Source of the DNA: Crocinitomicaceae bacterium
GTDB lineage: Bacteria; Bacteroidota; Bacteroidia; Flavobacteriales_D; Sanyastnellaceae
Assembly: GCA_002720375.1 (NCBI GenBank)
Contig: PBIE01000025.1
Location: forward strand, 4,795 to 41,095
DNA length: 36,301 nucleotides
Direction of reading: 5' to 3'
Shown: piece after piece, positions 1-9,627 of the stretch
Position numbering within the stretch: the first letter of the stretch is position 1
Layout of the letters: each line of letters starts with the position of its first letter
The notes under the pieces: model-generated
The model's database searches: none
The model's input: only the letters and a program-made list of their open reading frames with translations
What the model was told of the DNA's origin: nothing
Translations under genes and position numbers: made by a program

Positions 1-399
1 AATGTCGCCTTCCTTCGAACCAAGATTGAGTTTGTCCAGAACTTCTTTGCAGAAGGAGAGGTAAGCGAGATCTGGCTCACCTTTTCTGATCCTCAGCCCA
101 AAGACGAGAAGGGCACCAAACGGATCACCTCTGAGGTATTTTTACGCCGGTATCAGCAGTTCATGAAGCCGGGGGGGCTCATACATGTCAAAAGCGACAG
201 TCCATTGCTCTATGCACTGTCTAAAGCGGGCTGGACAGAAGCAGGGTTTCCTGTCTTGGAGGACAGTCAAGATGTACACGGCGATCTCGTCCACCGCGTT
301 GCGCCTGATTTTGCTGAAGTCCTTCGGATTCGAACGTATTACGAGTCTCGGTGGCTCGATGAGGGGAAAAAAATCCACTACCTCAGAACGCGCGCATGA
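1..399 (+). CDS. trmB: tRNA (guanine-N7-)-methyltransferase TrmB, C-terminal part (5' end outside window)
   Basis: Frame 1 open from base 1: NVAFLRTKIEFVQNFF..EIWLTFSDPQPKDEKGTKRITSEVFLRRYQQFMKPGGLIHVKSDSPLLY, matching the TrmB C-terminal motifs. Confidence 0.85.
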   Translation, partial: NVAFLRTKIEFVQNFFAEGEVSEIWLTFSDPQPKDEKGTKRITSEVFLRRYQQFMKPGGLIHVKSDSPLLYALSKAGWTEAGFPVLEDSQDVHGDLVHRVAPDFAEVLRIRTYYESRWLDEGKKIHYLRTRA

Positions 400-761
400 C
401 CCAGAAACAAGCCACCGCCAGACCAGGGAGTAGAGATTTTGAACGGGATGTTCATGCTGTTGCGCGGCTTATTCCTTTTGGACGCGTCACAAGCTATGGG
501 GCCATCGCCCAATATTTGGGTGCAGCCAGGTCCAGTCGGATGGTGGGTTGGGCGATGAACAGAGCACTGAACACCACATCTGAAGGCCAGCCTGTGCCTG
601 CTCATCGTGTGGTAAATCGCATTGGTGTACTGAGTGGTCGCTTGCATTTTCCCACCCCTATCGCGATGCAAGAGCGCCTCGAATCTGAGGGGATTGCGAT
701 TCGCGATCATCAAGTGGTGAACTTTAATGCCCACTTCTGGAATCCATCAACCGAACTTTGA
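396..761 (+). CDS. MGMT-fold alkyltransferase-like (ATL) protein
   Basis: DVHAVARLIPFGRVTSYGAIAQYLG...VPAHRVVNRIGVLSG; DNA-binding domain of the O6-alkylguanine transferase fold with PAHRV in place of PCHRV. Start overlaps the trmB stop by 4 bp. Confidence 0.85.
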   Translation: MTQKQATARPGSRDFERDVHAVARLIPFGRVTSYGAIAQYLGAARSSRMVGWAMNRALNTTSEGQPVPAHRVVNRIGVLSGRLHFPTPIAMQERLESEGIAIRDHQVVNFNAHFWNPSTEL

Positions 762-764
762 CCA

Positions 765-1856
765 ATGGATACATTGACACGTGCGCACCTAATGGAAGCC
801 TTGTCTGGAGTGATGGAGCCGGATTTAGGCAAGGACCTCGTTTCGCTGAATCTCGTCGAGATATTGCTGATGGAAGAGAAGGAGGAGTGTTGGGCCCTTC
901 GCCTTCGGGTCAAGTCCTCAAGCCCGGCCATGCACGCGCGTCAGCGCATGCGGGAGGCGGTGGAGTTTGCGCTTGAAAAGCTCGGCAACCGGATGGGAAC
1001 CAAGATCGCCACTGATGTTGAGGTCGTCCCTTTGGCAGAGGACGAGCGGACGATGGAGACCCGGAAGGTGCTTCCTGGTGTGAAGCACGTTGTCGCAATC
1101 GCATCGGGTAAAGGGGGTGTGGGCAAGAGTACCGTTGCGGCGAACTTGTCGGTGGAGCTGGCTCGTCGGGGCCATGCCGTTGGCCTGATTGACGCGGACA
1201 TTTATGGTCCGAGCATGCCGACGATGTTTGACGTGGTCCGCGAGAAACCGCAACCTGTTGACAAGGATGGAAAGCCCCTCATCGGCCCAGTGGAGGCACA
1301 TGGTGTCAAGCTGCTGAGCATTGGTTTTTTTGCAGACCCCGACCAGGCCATTGTTTGGCGGGGCCCGATGGCATCCAAGGCACTAGGACAGCTGTTCACT
1401 GATGGGGACTGGGGGGATTTGGATTACCTCCTCATCGATCTGCCGCCGGGCACCGGGGACATCCACCTCTCTCTGGTTCAACTTGCCCCGCTCAGCGGGG
1501 TTGTGGTGGTCAGCACGCCACAGGATATCGCCCTCGCCGATGCCCGTAAGGGAGTCAGTATGTTCCAATTGGACAACATCAACGTACCGGTGCTCGGCTT
1601 GGTGGAGAACATGGCCTATTTCACGCCTCCTGACCTGCCGGACCGGAAATACCATTTGTTTGGAAGAGACGGGGTCAAGCGATATGCGGAGGCGTCTGGA
1701 ACACCCTTTCTGGGAGAACTTCCTCTGGTGCAGGCGATTCGAGAAGCGGGAGATGCTGGTCGTCCAGCCGCGCTCCAAGAAGGCACGCATGCGGCGAAGG
1801 CCATTGCGGCACTGACCGATCGGTTTATTGAGGAGTTGGAGCGTCTCCCGATGTAA
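765..1856 (+). CDS. mrp: Mrp/ApbC/NBP35-type P-loop ATPase (Fe-S carrier) with N-terminal DUF59/MIP18-like domain
   Basis: VVAIASGKGGVGKSTVAANLSVELARRGHAVGLIDADIYGPSMPTMF; DLPPGTGDIHLSLVQ; ENMAYFTPPDLPDRKYHLFG. Confidence 0.93.
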   Translation: MDTLTRAHLMEALSGVMEPDLGKDLVSLNLVEILLMEEKEECWALRLRVKSSSPAMHARQRMREAVEFALEKLGNRMGTKIATDVEVVPLAEDERTMETRKVLPGVKHVVAIASGKGGVGKSTVAANLSVELARRGHAVGLIDADIYGPSMPTMFDVVREKPQPVDKDGKPLIGPVEAHGVKLLSIGFFADPDQAIVWRGPMASKALGQLFTDGDWGDLDYLLIDLPPGTGDIHLSLVQLAPLSGVVVVSTPQDIALADARKGVSMFQLDNINVPVLGLVENMAYFTPPDLPDRKYHLFGRDGVKRYAEASGTPFLGELPLVQAIREAGDAGRPAALQEGTHAAKAIAALTDRFIEELERLPM

Positions 1857-1864
1857 ATTGCACC

Positions 1865-2140
1865 ATGGCTGAAGCCCTCCAGGATTTCAACGCCCTTCGC
1901 ATGCGCATAGACCGCGCGTTGGATGAATTGCGTCCGTTTTTGCGTTCCGACGGCGGAGACATCACCGTGTTGGCCGTGAAGGATGACCTGACGGTAGAAG
2001 TGGAGTTACAAGGTGCTTGCGCGCACTGCTCACAAGCAGCAATGACCATGCGTGCCGGGGTAGAGGAGGCGGTGCGGCGTGTTGTTCCCGAGGTGACGCA
2101 GGTGTTGGCGGTGAATATGCCCGATGTCGCCAAGCGTTGA
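1865..2140 (+). CDS. NifU C-terminal-domain (Nfu-like) Fe-S scaffold protein
   Basis: ALDELRPFLRSDGGDITVLAVKDDLTVEVELQGACAHCSQAAMTMRAGVEEAVRRVVPEV; CxxC motif of the NifU-like domain. Confidence 0.9.
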   Translation: MAEALQDFNALRMRIDRALDELRPFLRSDGGDITVLAVKDDLTVEVELQGACAHCSQAAMTMRAGVEEAVRRVVPEVTQVLAVNMPDVAKR

Positions 2141-2207
2141 ACACATCGGAGTTGATGTTGTTGCACGCACAGAAAGCCGTGACTCCTAAATTTGCTTCCT
2201 GAGACTC

Positions 2208-3215
2208 ATGATTCAGACTGACATCCTCATTATTGGTGCGGGTCCTTGCGGCCTCTTCACCGTCTTCGAGGCCGGGCTTCTCAAGCTCAAGTGCCATCTC
2301 ATCGACGCCTTGCCTCAAGCTGGAGGCCAGTGCGCTGAGATTTATCCAAAGAAGCCCATCTACGACATCCCGGCGTATCCCGATATCCTCGCAGGAGATC
2401 TTGTGGAGCGCCTCATGGAACAAGCGTCGCCATTCAAGCCAGGCTTCACCTTGGGAGAGCGTGCTGAGTCCATCGTCAAAGACGATGAAGGTCAATTCAT
2501 TGTAACCACAAATCGGGGCACGGTTCACCGCTCGCCGATCATTGCGATTGCAGGAGGATTGGGTTGCTTTGAACCTCGAAAACCGCCCGTTGAGCGGCTC
2601 GCGGATTACGAGGACCGGGGTGTTGAATACATTATAAAAGATCCCGAGTTTTACAGGGATAAAAAAGTGGTCATCAGTGGTGGTGGAGACAGTGCTTTGG
2701 ACTGGACGAATTTCCTCGCTGATGGTGTGGCTTCGGAGGTGACGTTGGTTCACCGACGCGATGGCTTCCGGGGCCATCCAGACAGCGTACAGAAGGTGCT
2801 GGATCTCGCAGGGCAAGGGCGAATTCGCTTGTTGACCCATGGGGAAGTGGTTGGCGTTGAAGGGGACGGGTGTCTCGAGGCGTTGACGGTGAAGCACAAA
2901 ACTGAGGGCAACCTGCGATTGGAGGCGGACCATTGGGTGCCGCTTTTTGGTCTCAGCCCCAAGCTGGGCCCCATCGCCGACTGGAACTTGAACATTTCTA
3001 AGAACGCCATCGAGGTCGACACCTTCGATTACAGCACCAACGTTGACGGCATCTACGCCATTGGGGACATCAACACCTACCCTGGCAAGCTGAAGCTCAT
3101 TTTGTGCGGATTTCATGAGGCGACCCTCATGGTTCAGAGCGCTTTCAAGCGGATTTATCCTGACAAGAACCTCGTACTGAAGTACACGACAGTTAACGGG
3201 GTCAACGGCTTCTGA
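2208..3215 (+). CDS. Ferredoxin-NADP reductase, thioredoxin-reductase-like type
   Basis: TDILIIGAGPCGLFTVFEAGLLKLKCHLIDALPQAGGQCAEIYPKKPIYDIPAYP; VVISGGGDSALDWTNFLAD; GIYAIGDINTYPGKLKLILCGFHEATLM. Confidence 0.92.
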   Translation: MIQTDILIIGAGPCGLFTVFEAGLLKLKCHLIDALPQAGGQCAEIYPKKPIYDIPAYPDILAGDLVERLMEQASPFKPGFTLGERAESIVKDDEGQFIVTTNRGTVHRSPIIAIAGGLGCFEPRKPPVERLADYEDRGVEYIIKDPEFYRDKKVVISGGGDSALDWTNFLADGVASEVTLVHRRDGFRGHPDSVQKVLDLAGQGRIRLLTHGEVVGVEGDGCLEALTVKHKTEGNLRLEADHWVPLFGLSPKLGPIADWNLNISKNAIEVDTFDYSTNVDGIYAIGDINTYPGKLKLILCGFHEATLMVQSAFKRIYPDKNLVLKYTTVNGVNGF

Positions 3216-3217
3216 CC

Positions 3218-3544
3218 ATGACCTTCATTCGCGTCACTGTCATAGACCGAGAGGGCGTCTCCCATGAGTTGGAGGCTCCGACCGACATGAACATGAACAT
3301 CATGGAACTCTGCAAAAGTGCAGAATTGCCCGTAGAGGGCACATGCGGAGGAATGGCCATGTGCGCGAGTTGTCATTGTTATGTTGAGAGTGCCCACGGG
3401 GAAACCATGCCTGAAAAGTCCGATGACGAGGAAGACATGCTCGACGAGGCTTTCCACGTGGAAGACGAGAGCCGGTTGGGATGTCAAATCCAATTGGCTG
3501 ATGCCCTGGAAGGTCTGGTGATTCGCCTTGCTCCGGTAGGCTAA
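3218..3544 (+). CDS. 2Fe-2S ferredoxin
   Basis: VEGTCGGMAMCASCHCYVE..DEEDMLDEAFHVEDESRLGCQIQLADALEGLVIRLA; plant/adrenodoxin-type Cys ligands. Confidence 0.93.
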   Translation: MTFIRVTVIDREGVSHELEAPTDMNMNIMELCKSAELPVEGTCGGMAMCASCHCYVESAHGETMPEKSDDEEDMLDEAFHVEDESRLGCQIQLADALEGLVIRLAPVG

Positions 3545-4312
3545 TCAGAACAATTTCGAGTTTCTGGCCGTTTTGGCCAGCCGGTGAACTGCGGCCTTGA
3601 CCCTCGAGACTGCCAAGGCATCAATGTGCCGGATTCCGTGTGCATCGGTCCCAAGAAGGTGCACCCATCCGCTGTCAATACAGGTTTCGGCAACTTGCTG
3701 TATTTCGCGTCCATAGGCGCCGGCCAGTGATGCTGCATTGACTTGGAACCAAACGCCAAGTTCTGCAAGTTTTTTAAGGCGGTGCAACTCCCCATGCCAG
3801 TAGCTGTAGCGTTCTATGTGAGCCAAAACAGGCTGAAATCCCCGCACTTGGGCTTCGAAGACAAACTCTTTGAGTAGTCCTTCCTCCGGGGGCGCACCAA
3901 ATGCGAGTTCAAAAAGCAAGCGGCCACCAGGAGCGAGCAGGTCCGCACCGTTTCGCAAGTCAGAGAGAATGCTGGCGTCCAAGAAGTACTCTGCCCCCAA
4001 CGCCAGTTTGAAGTTTGGATGACGTTCCGAAACAGCGGCTTGGAGCATCTCGAACGGGGGCGTCAAGGTCGAGCGGTCGTTGGGGTAGGTTCCCACCATG
4101 ACATGCGGTGTGGTTACGGCCCCTTCATAGCCGAGTGAGACAAGCCCATCAATCATCTCGATGGCGGAATCAAGGTCGGGTGCACCATCGTCCACACCGG
4201 GGACCAAATGGCTGTGAAAGTCGTAACGGAAGGTGGAGAGGTCGATTGGCTCAAGGTCTCTCGACTTGGCTTGGCCCGGAACAGCCCTGAACCAGCGGGA
4301 GAGCAAACCCAT
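3545..4312 (-). CDS. CpsB/CapC-type (PHP-family) tyrosine-protein phosphatase
   Basis: YDFHSHLVPGVDDGAPDLDSAIEMIDGLVSLGYEGAVTTPHVMVGTYPN...HIERYSYWHG...LLGTDAHGIRH. Confidence 0.88.
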   Translation of the reverse strand: MGLLSRWFRAVPGQAKSRDLEPIDLSTFRYDFHSHLVPGVDDGAPDLDSAIEMIDGLVSLGYEGAVTTPHVMVGTYPNDRSTLTPPFEMLQAAVSERHPNFKLALGAEYFLDASILSDLRNGADLLAPGGRLLFELAFGAPPEEGLLKEFVFEAQVRGFQPVLAHIERYSYWHGELHRLKKLAELGVWFQVNAASLAGAYGREIQQVAETCIDSGWVHLLGTDAHGIRHIDALAVSRVKAAVHRLAKTARNSKLF

Positions 4313-5394
4313 CAGCGCGCTCCGTATTGCTTTTCGTAGTAGTCTCTGTAGGCTCCGCTGGTGACCTCTTCAAGCCACGCTTCATTGGCGAGATACCAAT
4401 CTATGGTCTTGGCCAAGCCTTCTTCGAAAGTGATGGACGGTCTCCAGCCGAGTTCCTCGCTCAGTTTAGTGGGGTCTATGGCATACCGCATGTCGTGTCC
4501 TGCACGGTCTGTCACGTATGTGATCAGGTTCTCGGTTTCTCCTTCACCCCTGCCGAGTTTGGCATCCAACTGCCGGCACATCAGATGAATCAAATCGATG
4601 TTGCGCCACTCGTTCTCACCACCGATGTTGTACGTTTCTCCGTTTGCGCCCCGTGTGATAATCACTTCCAATGCAGCGGCGTGGTCTTCAACCCAAAGCC
4701 AGTCGCGAACGTTGACCCCTTGGCCGTAGACAGGAAGGGGCTTCTTTTGGACGGCATTTCGGATGAACAAGGGAATCAACTTCTCCGGAAATTGGTAGGA
4801 CCCGTAGTTGTTGGAGCAGTTGGAAATCACCACGGGCATGCCGTAAGTGTGGTGCCAGGCGCGTACAATGTGATCACTCGACGCCTTGGATGCGCTGTAG
4901 GGGCTGCGTGGATCGTACGGGGTGTTCTCTGTGAACAGCCCGGTGGCGCCAAGAGACCCGTAGACCTCGTCTGTGGACACATGGTGGAAGCGCTTGCCGG
5001 ACATGCTCCCTTCCGAGTCCGACCAAGCCGTCCTCGCTGCTGAGAGCATTGACGCCGTGCCCATGATGTTGGTTTCAAGGAAGGCCATGGGGCCAGAAAT
5101 ACTTCGGTCTACATGGCTTTCAGCAGCCAAGTGCATCACGGAGTCAACGTTTTCCTCTTTCATCAAGGCGGTCACTCCCGCGGTGTCTCGGATGTCCATT
5201 TTGACAAAGCGGTGGTTTTCTGCGCCTTCGATGTCGTTCAGGTTGGCGAGGTTTCCGGCGTAAGTCAAAGAATCGAGGTTAATCACGCGGACTTCTGGGT
5301 GATGCGTCACCCAACGGCGGACCACATGAGAACCGATGAAGCCTGCACCACCAGTGACGAGCAGGACTTTGGGGGAGTGATTCGCGTTGGTCAT
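4312..5394 (-). CDS. rfbB: dTDP-glucose 4,6-dehydratase
   Basis: VLLVTGGAGFIGSHVVRRW; HLAAESHVDRSISGPMAFLETNIMGT; STDEVYGSLG; YSASKASSDHIVRAWHHTYGMPVVISNCSNNYGSYQFPEKLIPL. Confidence 0.95.
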   Translation of the reverse strand: MTNANHSPKVLLVTGGAGFIGSHVVRRWVTHHPEVRVINLDSLTYAGNLANLNDIEGAENHRFVKMDIRDTAGVTALMKEENVDSVMHLAAESHVDRSISGPMAFLETNIMGTASMLSAARTAWSDSEGSMSGKRFHHVSTDEVYGSLGATGLFTENTPYDPRSPYSASKASSDHIVRAWHHTYGMPVVISNCSNNYGSYQFPEKLIPLFIRNAVQKKPLPVYGQGVNVRDWLWVEDHAAALEVIITRGANGETYNIGGENEWRNIDLIHLMCRQLDAKLGRGEGETENLITYVTDRAGHDMRYAIDPTKLSEELGWRPSITFEEGLAKTIDWYLANEAWLEEVTSGAYRDYYEKQYGAR

Positions 5395-5395
5395 G

Positions 5396-6709
5396 TCAAA
5401 AGCTCCAGTAGCTCATTTTGGCAGAAAGGTGTCTGTAAATGCCTTTTATATCAACCAGAAATCCAGTCTCCGGATTACGGAAAAGTCGATCAAAGGAAGA
5501 CTTATCATACCCCGTGTATTGGTCGTGATTGACGGCGACAATGACAGCGTCATAGGAGGCCTCAGATGGGGCCTCCGACAGCTTCACACCGTATTCCTGA
5601 TCAACCTGGTTCGCAGAGGCAAATGGATCGACCACATCCATCTCGACATTGAAAGAGCGCAGCTCGCGAATCACATCAAATACCTTGGAGTTTCGGATGT
5701 CTGCGACGTTTTCCTTGAAGGTGACGCCCATTAATAAAACTTTCGCTTCCAGTGGATTAACGCCTTTTTCCAGCAGCCGCTTCACGACCTGCTTTCCAGC
5801 GTAGTAGCCCATGCTGTCATTGACATAGCGGCCAGAGTTAATCACCTTGGGATGGTAGCCCAATTTTTTGGACCTCCACGTGAGGTAATATGGATCAACA
5901 CCGATGCAATGGCCACCGACCAGGCCCGGGGTGAACTTCAAGAAGTTCCACTTTGTACCCGCTGCCTCCAATACCTCAAACGTGTTGATGCCCACGCGAT
6001 TGAAGATGATGCTCAATTCATTGATGAGCGCGATGTTGACGTCGCGCTGGGTGTTCTCAATGATTTTGGAGGCTTCTGCCACCTTAATGCTGGAGGCGCG
6101 GTGGGTGCCTGCCTTGACCACCAAGTCGTAGGTTCTGGCAATCACGTCTAGGCTCTCCGCATCACTCCCACTGACCACCTTGACGATGGTTTCGATGGTG
6201 TTGACCTTGTCGCCTGGGTTGATACGTTCCGGACTGTAGCCGACTTTGAAGTCGGTACCAAATGTCAATCCGCTGCGCTGCTCCAATACGGGAACACAAT
6301 CTTCCTCAGTGCATCCAGGATAGACGGTGGACTCGTAGACCACGTAGTCTCCTGCAGACAGGGCGTCTCCAACAATTCTTGATGCTGAGATTAGCGGGGA
6401 CAAATCGGGTTGGTTGGTCGCGTTGATGGGGGTTGGAACAGCGACCACGAAGAATTGAGCGGCCTTGAGGTCTTCAGGGTTTGCAGTGAAGCTGATGTTG
6501 CATCCGTCAAATGCAGTGGTATCCAGTTCCTCACTTGGATCGATGCCCTGTTTCATCATCTCCACGCGCCCGGCGTGGATGTCGAAACCGATGACGCGGA
6601 TGTGCCGGGAAAAGGCGAGCGCAATGGGCAGACCGACGTAACCCAGACCAATCACAGCCAGTGTGGCGTCCTGATCCAACAGCCGTTGGTGGAGATCAGT
6701 TTGACTCAT
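5396..6709 (-). CDS. UDP-N-acetyl-hexosamine-type nucleotide sugar dehydrogenase (WbpA/WecC/VipA-like)
   Basis: LAVIGLGYVGLPIALAFSRHIRVIGFDIHAGRVEMMKQGIDPSEEL..GLVGGHCIGVDPYYLTWRSKKLGYHPKVINSGRYVNDSM. Start chosen at MSQTDLHQ (6709). Confidence 0.92.
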   Translation of the reverse strand: MSQTDLHQRLLDQDATLAVIGLGYVGLPIALAFSRHIRVIGFDIHAGRVEMMKQGIDPSEELDTTAFDGCNISFTANPEDLKAAQFFVVAVPTPINATNQPDLSPLISASRIVGDALSAGDYVVYESTVYPGCTEEDCVPVLEQRSGLTFGTDFKVGYSPERINPGDKVNTIETIVKVVSGSDAESLDVIARTYDLVVKAGTHRASSIKVAEASKIIENTQRDVNIALINELSIIFNRVGINTFEVLEAAGTKWNFLKFTPGLVGGHCIGVDPYYLTWRSKKLGYHPKVINSGRYVNDSMGYYAGKQVVKRLLEKGVNPLEAKVLLMGVTFKENVADIRNSKVFDVIRELRSFNVEMDVVDPFASANQVDQEYGVKLSEAPSEASYDAVIVAVNHDQYTGYDKSSFDRLFRNPETGFLVDIKGIYRHLSAKMSYWSF

Positions 6710-7307
6710 GAGGGTGATGAATTGGGCGGACTTCGCCGTTTTGAAGGGTGTAACACTCGCCCGATTCAGGACATGTCGCTTGGTTTTTGACGTCAAATTC
6801 AAGCCGGTGCCCAAAGGCGCTCATCCAACCGACTTGGCGGGCGGGATTCCCGAGCACAAGGGCGTATGGGGGAACAGGCTTCGTGACCACAGCCCCAGCC
6901 CCTACAAAGGCATACGGACCGATGTCGTGGCCGCAGACGATGGTGGCATTGGCCCCAATGGACGCGCCCTTGCCCACACGGGTTTTGGTGTATTGGTCTC
7001 TTCTCACCACCGCACTGCGGGGGTTGGTGACGTTCGTAAAGACGCAACTCGGGCCGAGAAACACATTGTCTTCACACTCGACACCAGAGTATAGAGTTAC
7101 GTTGTTCTGGACCTTGCAATTATGGCCGAGTTTGACATCTGGACTGATGACCACGTTCTGGCCGATGTTGCAACATTCCCCGATAACAGAGCCGGACATG
7201 ATGTGGCTGAAGTGCCAGACCTTCGTTCCGGCACCAATTGCACAGCCCTCGTCAATTACAGCCGTTTCGTGTGCAAACCAATCCTCTTGTCCAGCGTCGC
7301 CGATCAT
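6696..7307 (-). CDS. Left-handed beta-helix acyltransferase, WbpD-like UDP-sugar N-acetyltransferase
   Basis: [116 protein letters not shown]; hexapeptide repeats. Confidence 0.9.
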   Translation of the reverse strand: MIGDAGQEDWFAHETAVIDEGCAIGAGTKVWHFSHIMSGSVIGECCNIGQNVVISPDVKLGHNCKVQNNVTLYSGVECEDNVFLGPSCVFTNVTNPRSAVVRRDQYTKTRVGKGASIGANATIVCGHDIGPYAFVGAGAVVTKPVPPYALVLGNPARQVGWMSAFGHRLEFDVKNQATCPESGECYTLQNGEVRPIHHPHESN

Positions 7308-8287
7308 TTGCTGTAGGATGCAAAATCCTTGTGTTCGGTCTTCCGAAGGTCTGCTTCGGACAGGCCTTTGAAGTATTCATAGGTGATGGCCAACCCTTCA
7401 GAGCGTCCCACCTTTGGTTCCCAGCCGAGAAGATCTTTGGCCCTTCCGATGGCGGGCCTTCGTTGTTTGGGGTCGTCCGTTGGAAGCGGCTTGTAGATCA
7501 CCTTTTGGTCCGTCCCCGTAAGTGAGATGATCTCTTCTGCAAAATCCGCGATGCTGATTTCGTCTGGGTTTCCCAAATTGATCGGACGAGATTCGTCGGA
7601 CAGCAGCAAGCGGTGGATGCCCTCGACCAAATCGTCCACATAGCAGAAGCTTCGCGTTTGGCTTCCATCCCCGAAGACGGTCAGGTCCTCTCCCCTCAAG
7701 GCTTGGCCTATGAAAGCGGGAAGAACACGTCCATCGTTCAGCCTCATTCGAGGTCCGTAAGTATTGAATATGCGTACGATGCGTGTCTCGAGACCATGGA
7801 AGGTGTGATAGGCCATGGTCATCGCCTCCTGGAATCGCTTCGCTTCATCGTAGACTCCTCTCGGCCCTACTGGGTTTACATGTCCCCAGTATTCTTCGTG
7901 CTGAGGGTGAACCTCAGGGTCGCCATAGACCTCGCTTGTGCTTGCGATGAGCATGCGGGCGCCTTTGGCGCGGGCCAAGCCCAGACAGTTGTGTGCCCCC
8001 AGCGACCCCACTTTCAGCGTCTGGATAGGGATTTTGAGGTAGTCAATCGGGCTAGCCGGAGAGGCGAAGTGCAGGATGTAGTCCAGGTCTCCCTTGACGT
8101 GGATGAACTGGCTGACGTCGTGGTGGTGGAACTCGAAGCGATCGAGGGCCATCAGGTGCTCGATGTTTCTCAAATCACCCGTGATGAGGTTGTCCATTCC
8201 CAGCACATGGTGTCCCTCGGCGATGAATCGATCGCAGAGGTGAGAGCCGAGAAAGCCGGCTGCACCGGTAATCAGAACGCGCTTCAT
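7304..8287 (-). CDS. UDP-glucuronate decarboxylase (UDP-xylose synthase)-type SDR
   Basis: [136 protein letters not shown]. Start at 8287. Confidence 0.92.
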   Translation of the reverse strand: MKRVLITGAAGFLGSHLCDRFIAEGHHVLGMDNLITGDLRNIEHLMALDRFEFHHHDVSQFIHVKGDLDYILHFASPASPIDYLKIPIQTLKVGSLGAHNCLGLARAKGARMLIASTSEVYGDPEVHPQHEEYWGHVNPVGPRGVYDEAKRFQEAMTMAYHTFHGLETRIVRIFNTYGPRMRLNDGRVLPAFIGQALRGEDLTVFGDGSQTRSFCYVDDLVEGIHRLLLSDESRPINLGNPDEISIADFAEEIISLTGTDQKVIYKPLPTDDPKQRRPAIGRAKDLLGWEPKVGRSEGLAITYEYFKGLSEADLRKTEHKDFASYSK

Positions 8288-9600
8288 TTTTCGTGTGATC
8301 CGCGACGTCCGATGGAGGTGTATTCCCAACCGCGATCGGCCATGTCGTCGACATCGTAAAGGTTTCTTCCGTCGAACACAATGGGGTTTTTCAGGGCATT
8401 CTTCATTCGGTCAAAATCCGGGGTCCGGAACACCTGCCATTCAGTGCAGATGAGCAGGGCATCTGCACCGGACAAGGCTGCATAGGAGTTCTCTGCAAAC
8501 ATAATCCGGTCGCCTAATCGACCTCGAACATTGTCCATGGCCTCCGGGTCAAAAGCACACACAGTGGCCCCCGCTTCGAGTAGCTTTTCAATCATGTAAA
8601 GTGCCGGTGCTTCTCTGATGTCGTCCGTCTCCGGCTTGAACGCCAGACCCCAAAGGGCGATTCTCACACCGTTGAGGTTCCCATTGAACCGCTTCAGCAT
8701 GGGGTCAAACAAAACTGTTTTTTGGGACTCGTTGACTTCCATCACACTGGTGAGGATTTCAAACTTGTGATTCGCCTCACGACCGCTGCGGTGAAGTGCT
8801 TGCACGTCCTTGGGGAAGCAACTGCCCCCGTATCCGATCCCGGGAAACAGGAAGCGCGGTCCGATCCGTGTGTCTGTTCCGATACCCCGGCGCACTTTGT
8901 CCACATCCGCTCCAACCTTCTCGCAGAAGTTAGCGATCTCATTCATGAAGGTAATCTTGGTCGCCAAAAAGGCATTGGCAGCGTATTTCGTGAGTTCAGC
9001 GCTGCGTTCGTCCATGACGATGAGGGGGTTGCCCTGGCGGATGAACGGCTTGTAGAGCCGGGTCATGACCTCTTCTGCACGGTCGCTTCCGACGCCAATG
9101 ACCACGCGGTCTGGCTTCAAGAAGTCGTCCACGGCATAGCCTTCCCGCAAAAATTCAGGGTTGGACACGACGTCAAAGTCAACAGTCGCGTGAGCGGCCA
9201 GAGCGGCGGTGACCTTCTCGGCAGTGCCCACAGGCACCGTGCTCTTGTCCACGATGACCTTGTAATCGGTCATCATGCGGCCAAGTTGATCGGCAACACC
9301 CAGCACATAGCTCAGGTCCGCGCTGCCATCCTCGCCAGGAGGGGTGGGCAGGGCGAGGAAAATGATTTCCGCAGGCTCCACTGCTTCTGCGAGATTGGTG
9401 GTGAAGCTGAGTCTACCGGCCTGGATGTTCCGTTCAAACAGGACATCTAAGTGCGGTTCATAGATCGGTACCTCTCCATTCCGCATCCTGTGTACCTTGG
9501 ATTCGTCGATGTCAACGCAGATGACTTCATTTCCTGTTTCGGCAAAACAGGTGCCAGTTACAAGGCCAACGTAGCCAGTGCCTACAACAGCAATTTTCAT
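8284..9600 (-). CDS. UDP-glucose 6-dehydrogenase
   Basis: [75 protein letters not shown]. Confidence 0.95.
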   Translation of the reverse strand: MKIAVVGTGYVGLVTGTCFAETGNEVICVDIDESKVHRMRNGEVPIYEPHLDVLFERNIQAGRLSFTTNLAEAVEPAEIIFLALPTPPGEDGSADLSYVLGVADQLGRMMTDYKVIVDKSTVPVGTAEKVTAALAAHATVDFDVVSNPEFLREGYAVDDFLKPDRVVIGVGSDRAEEVMTRLYKPFIRQGNPLIVMDERSAELTKYAANAFLATKITFMNEIANFCEKVGADVDKVRRGIGTDTRIGPRFLFPGIGYGGSCFPKDVQALHRSGREANHKFEILTSVMEVNESQKTVLFDPMLKRFNGNLNGVRIALWGLAFKPETDDIREAPALYMIEKLLEAGATVCAFDPEAMDNVRGRLGDRIMFAENSYAALSGADALLICTEWQVFRTPDFDRMKNALKNPIVFDGRNLYDVDDMADRGWEYTSIGRRGSHEK

Positions 9601-9627
9601 GACTTCTGGGGGCGAATTTGGTCGCCG

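Noticed and set aside
1962-3116. 384-aa minus-strand ORF
   Set aside because: Antisense to the well-supported NifU-domain and ferredoxin reductase genes; no recognisable motif; typical spurious ORF in GC-rich coding DNA.
4327-5043. 238-aa plus-strand ORF
   Set aside because: Antisense to rfbB; no domain or signal; frame shadow of a real gene.
5852-6790. Plus-strand ORFs of 99 and 126 aa
   Set aside because: Antisense to the nucleotide sugar dehydrogenase; no independent evidence.
7613-8359. 248-aa plus-strand ORF
   Set aside because: Antisense to the UXS-type gene; composition typical of a shadow frame.
8722-9450. 242-aa plus-strand ORF
   Set aside because: Antisense to UDP-glucose dehydrogenase; no motif.
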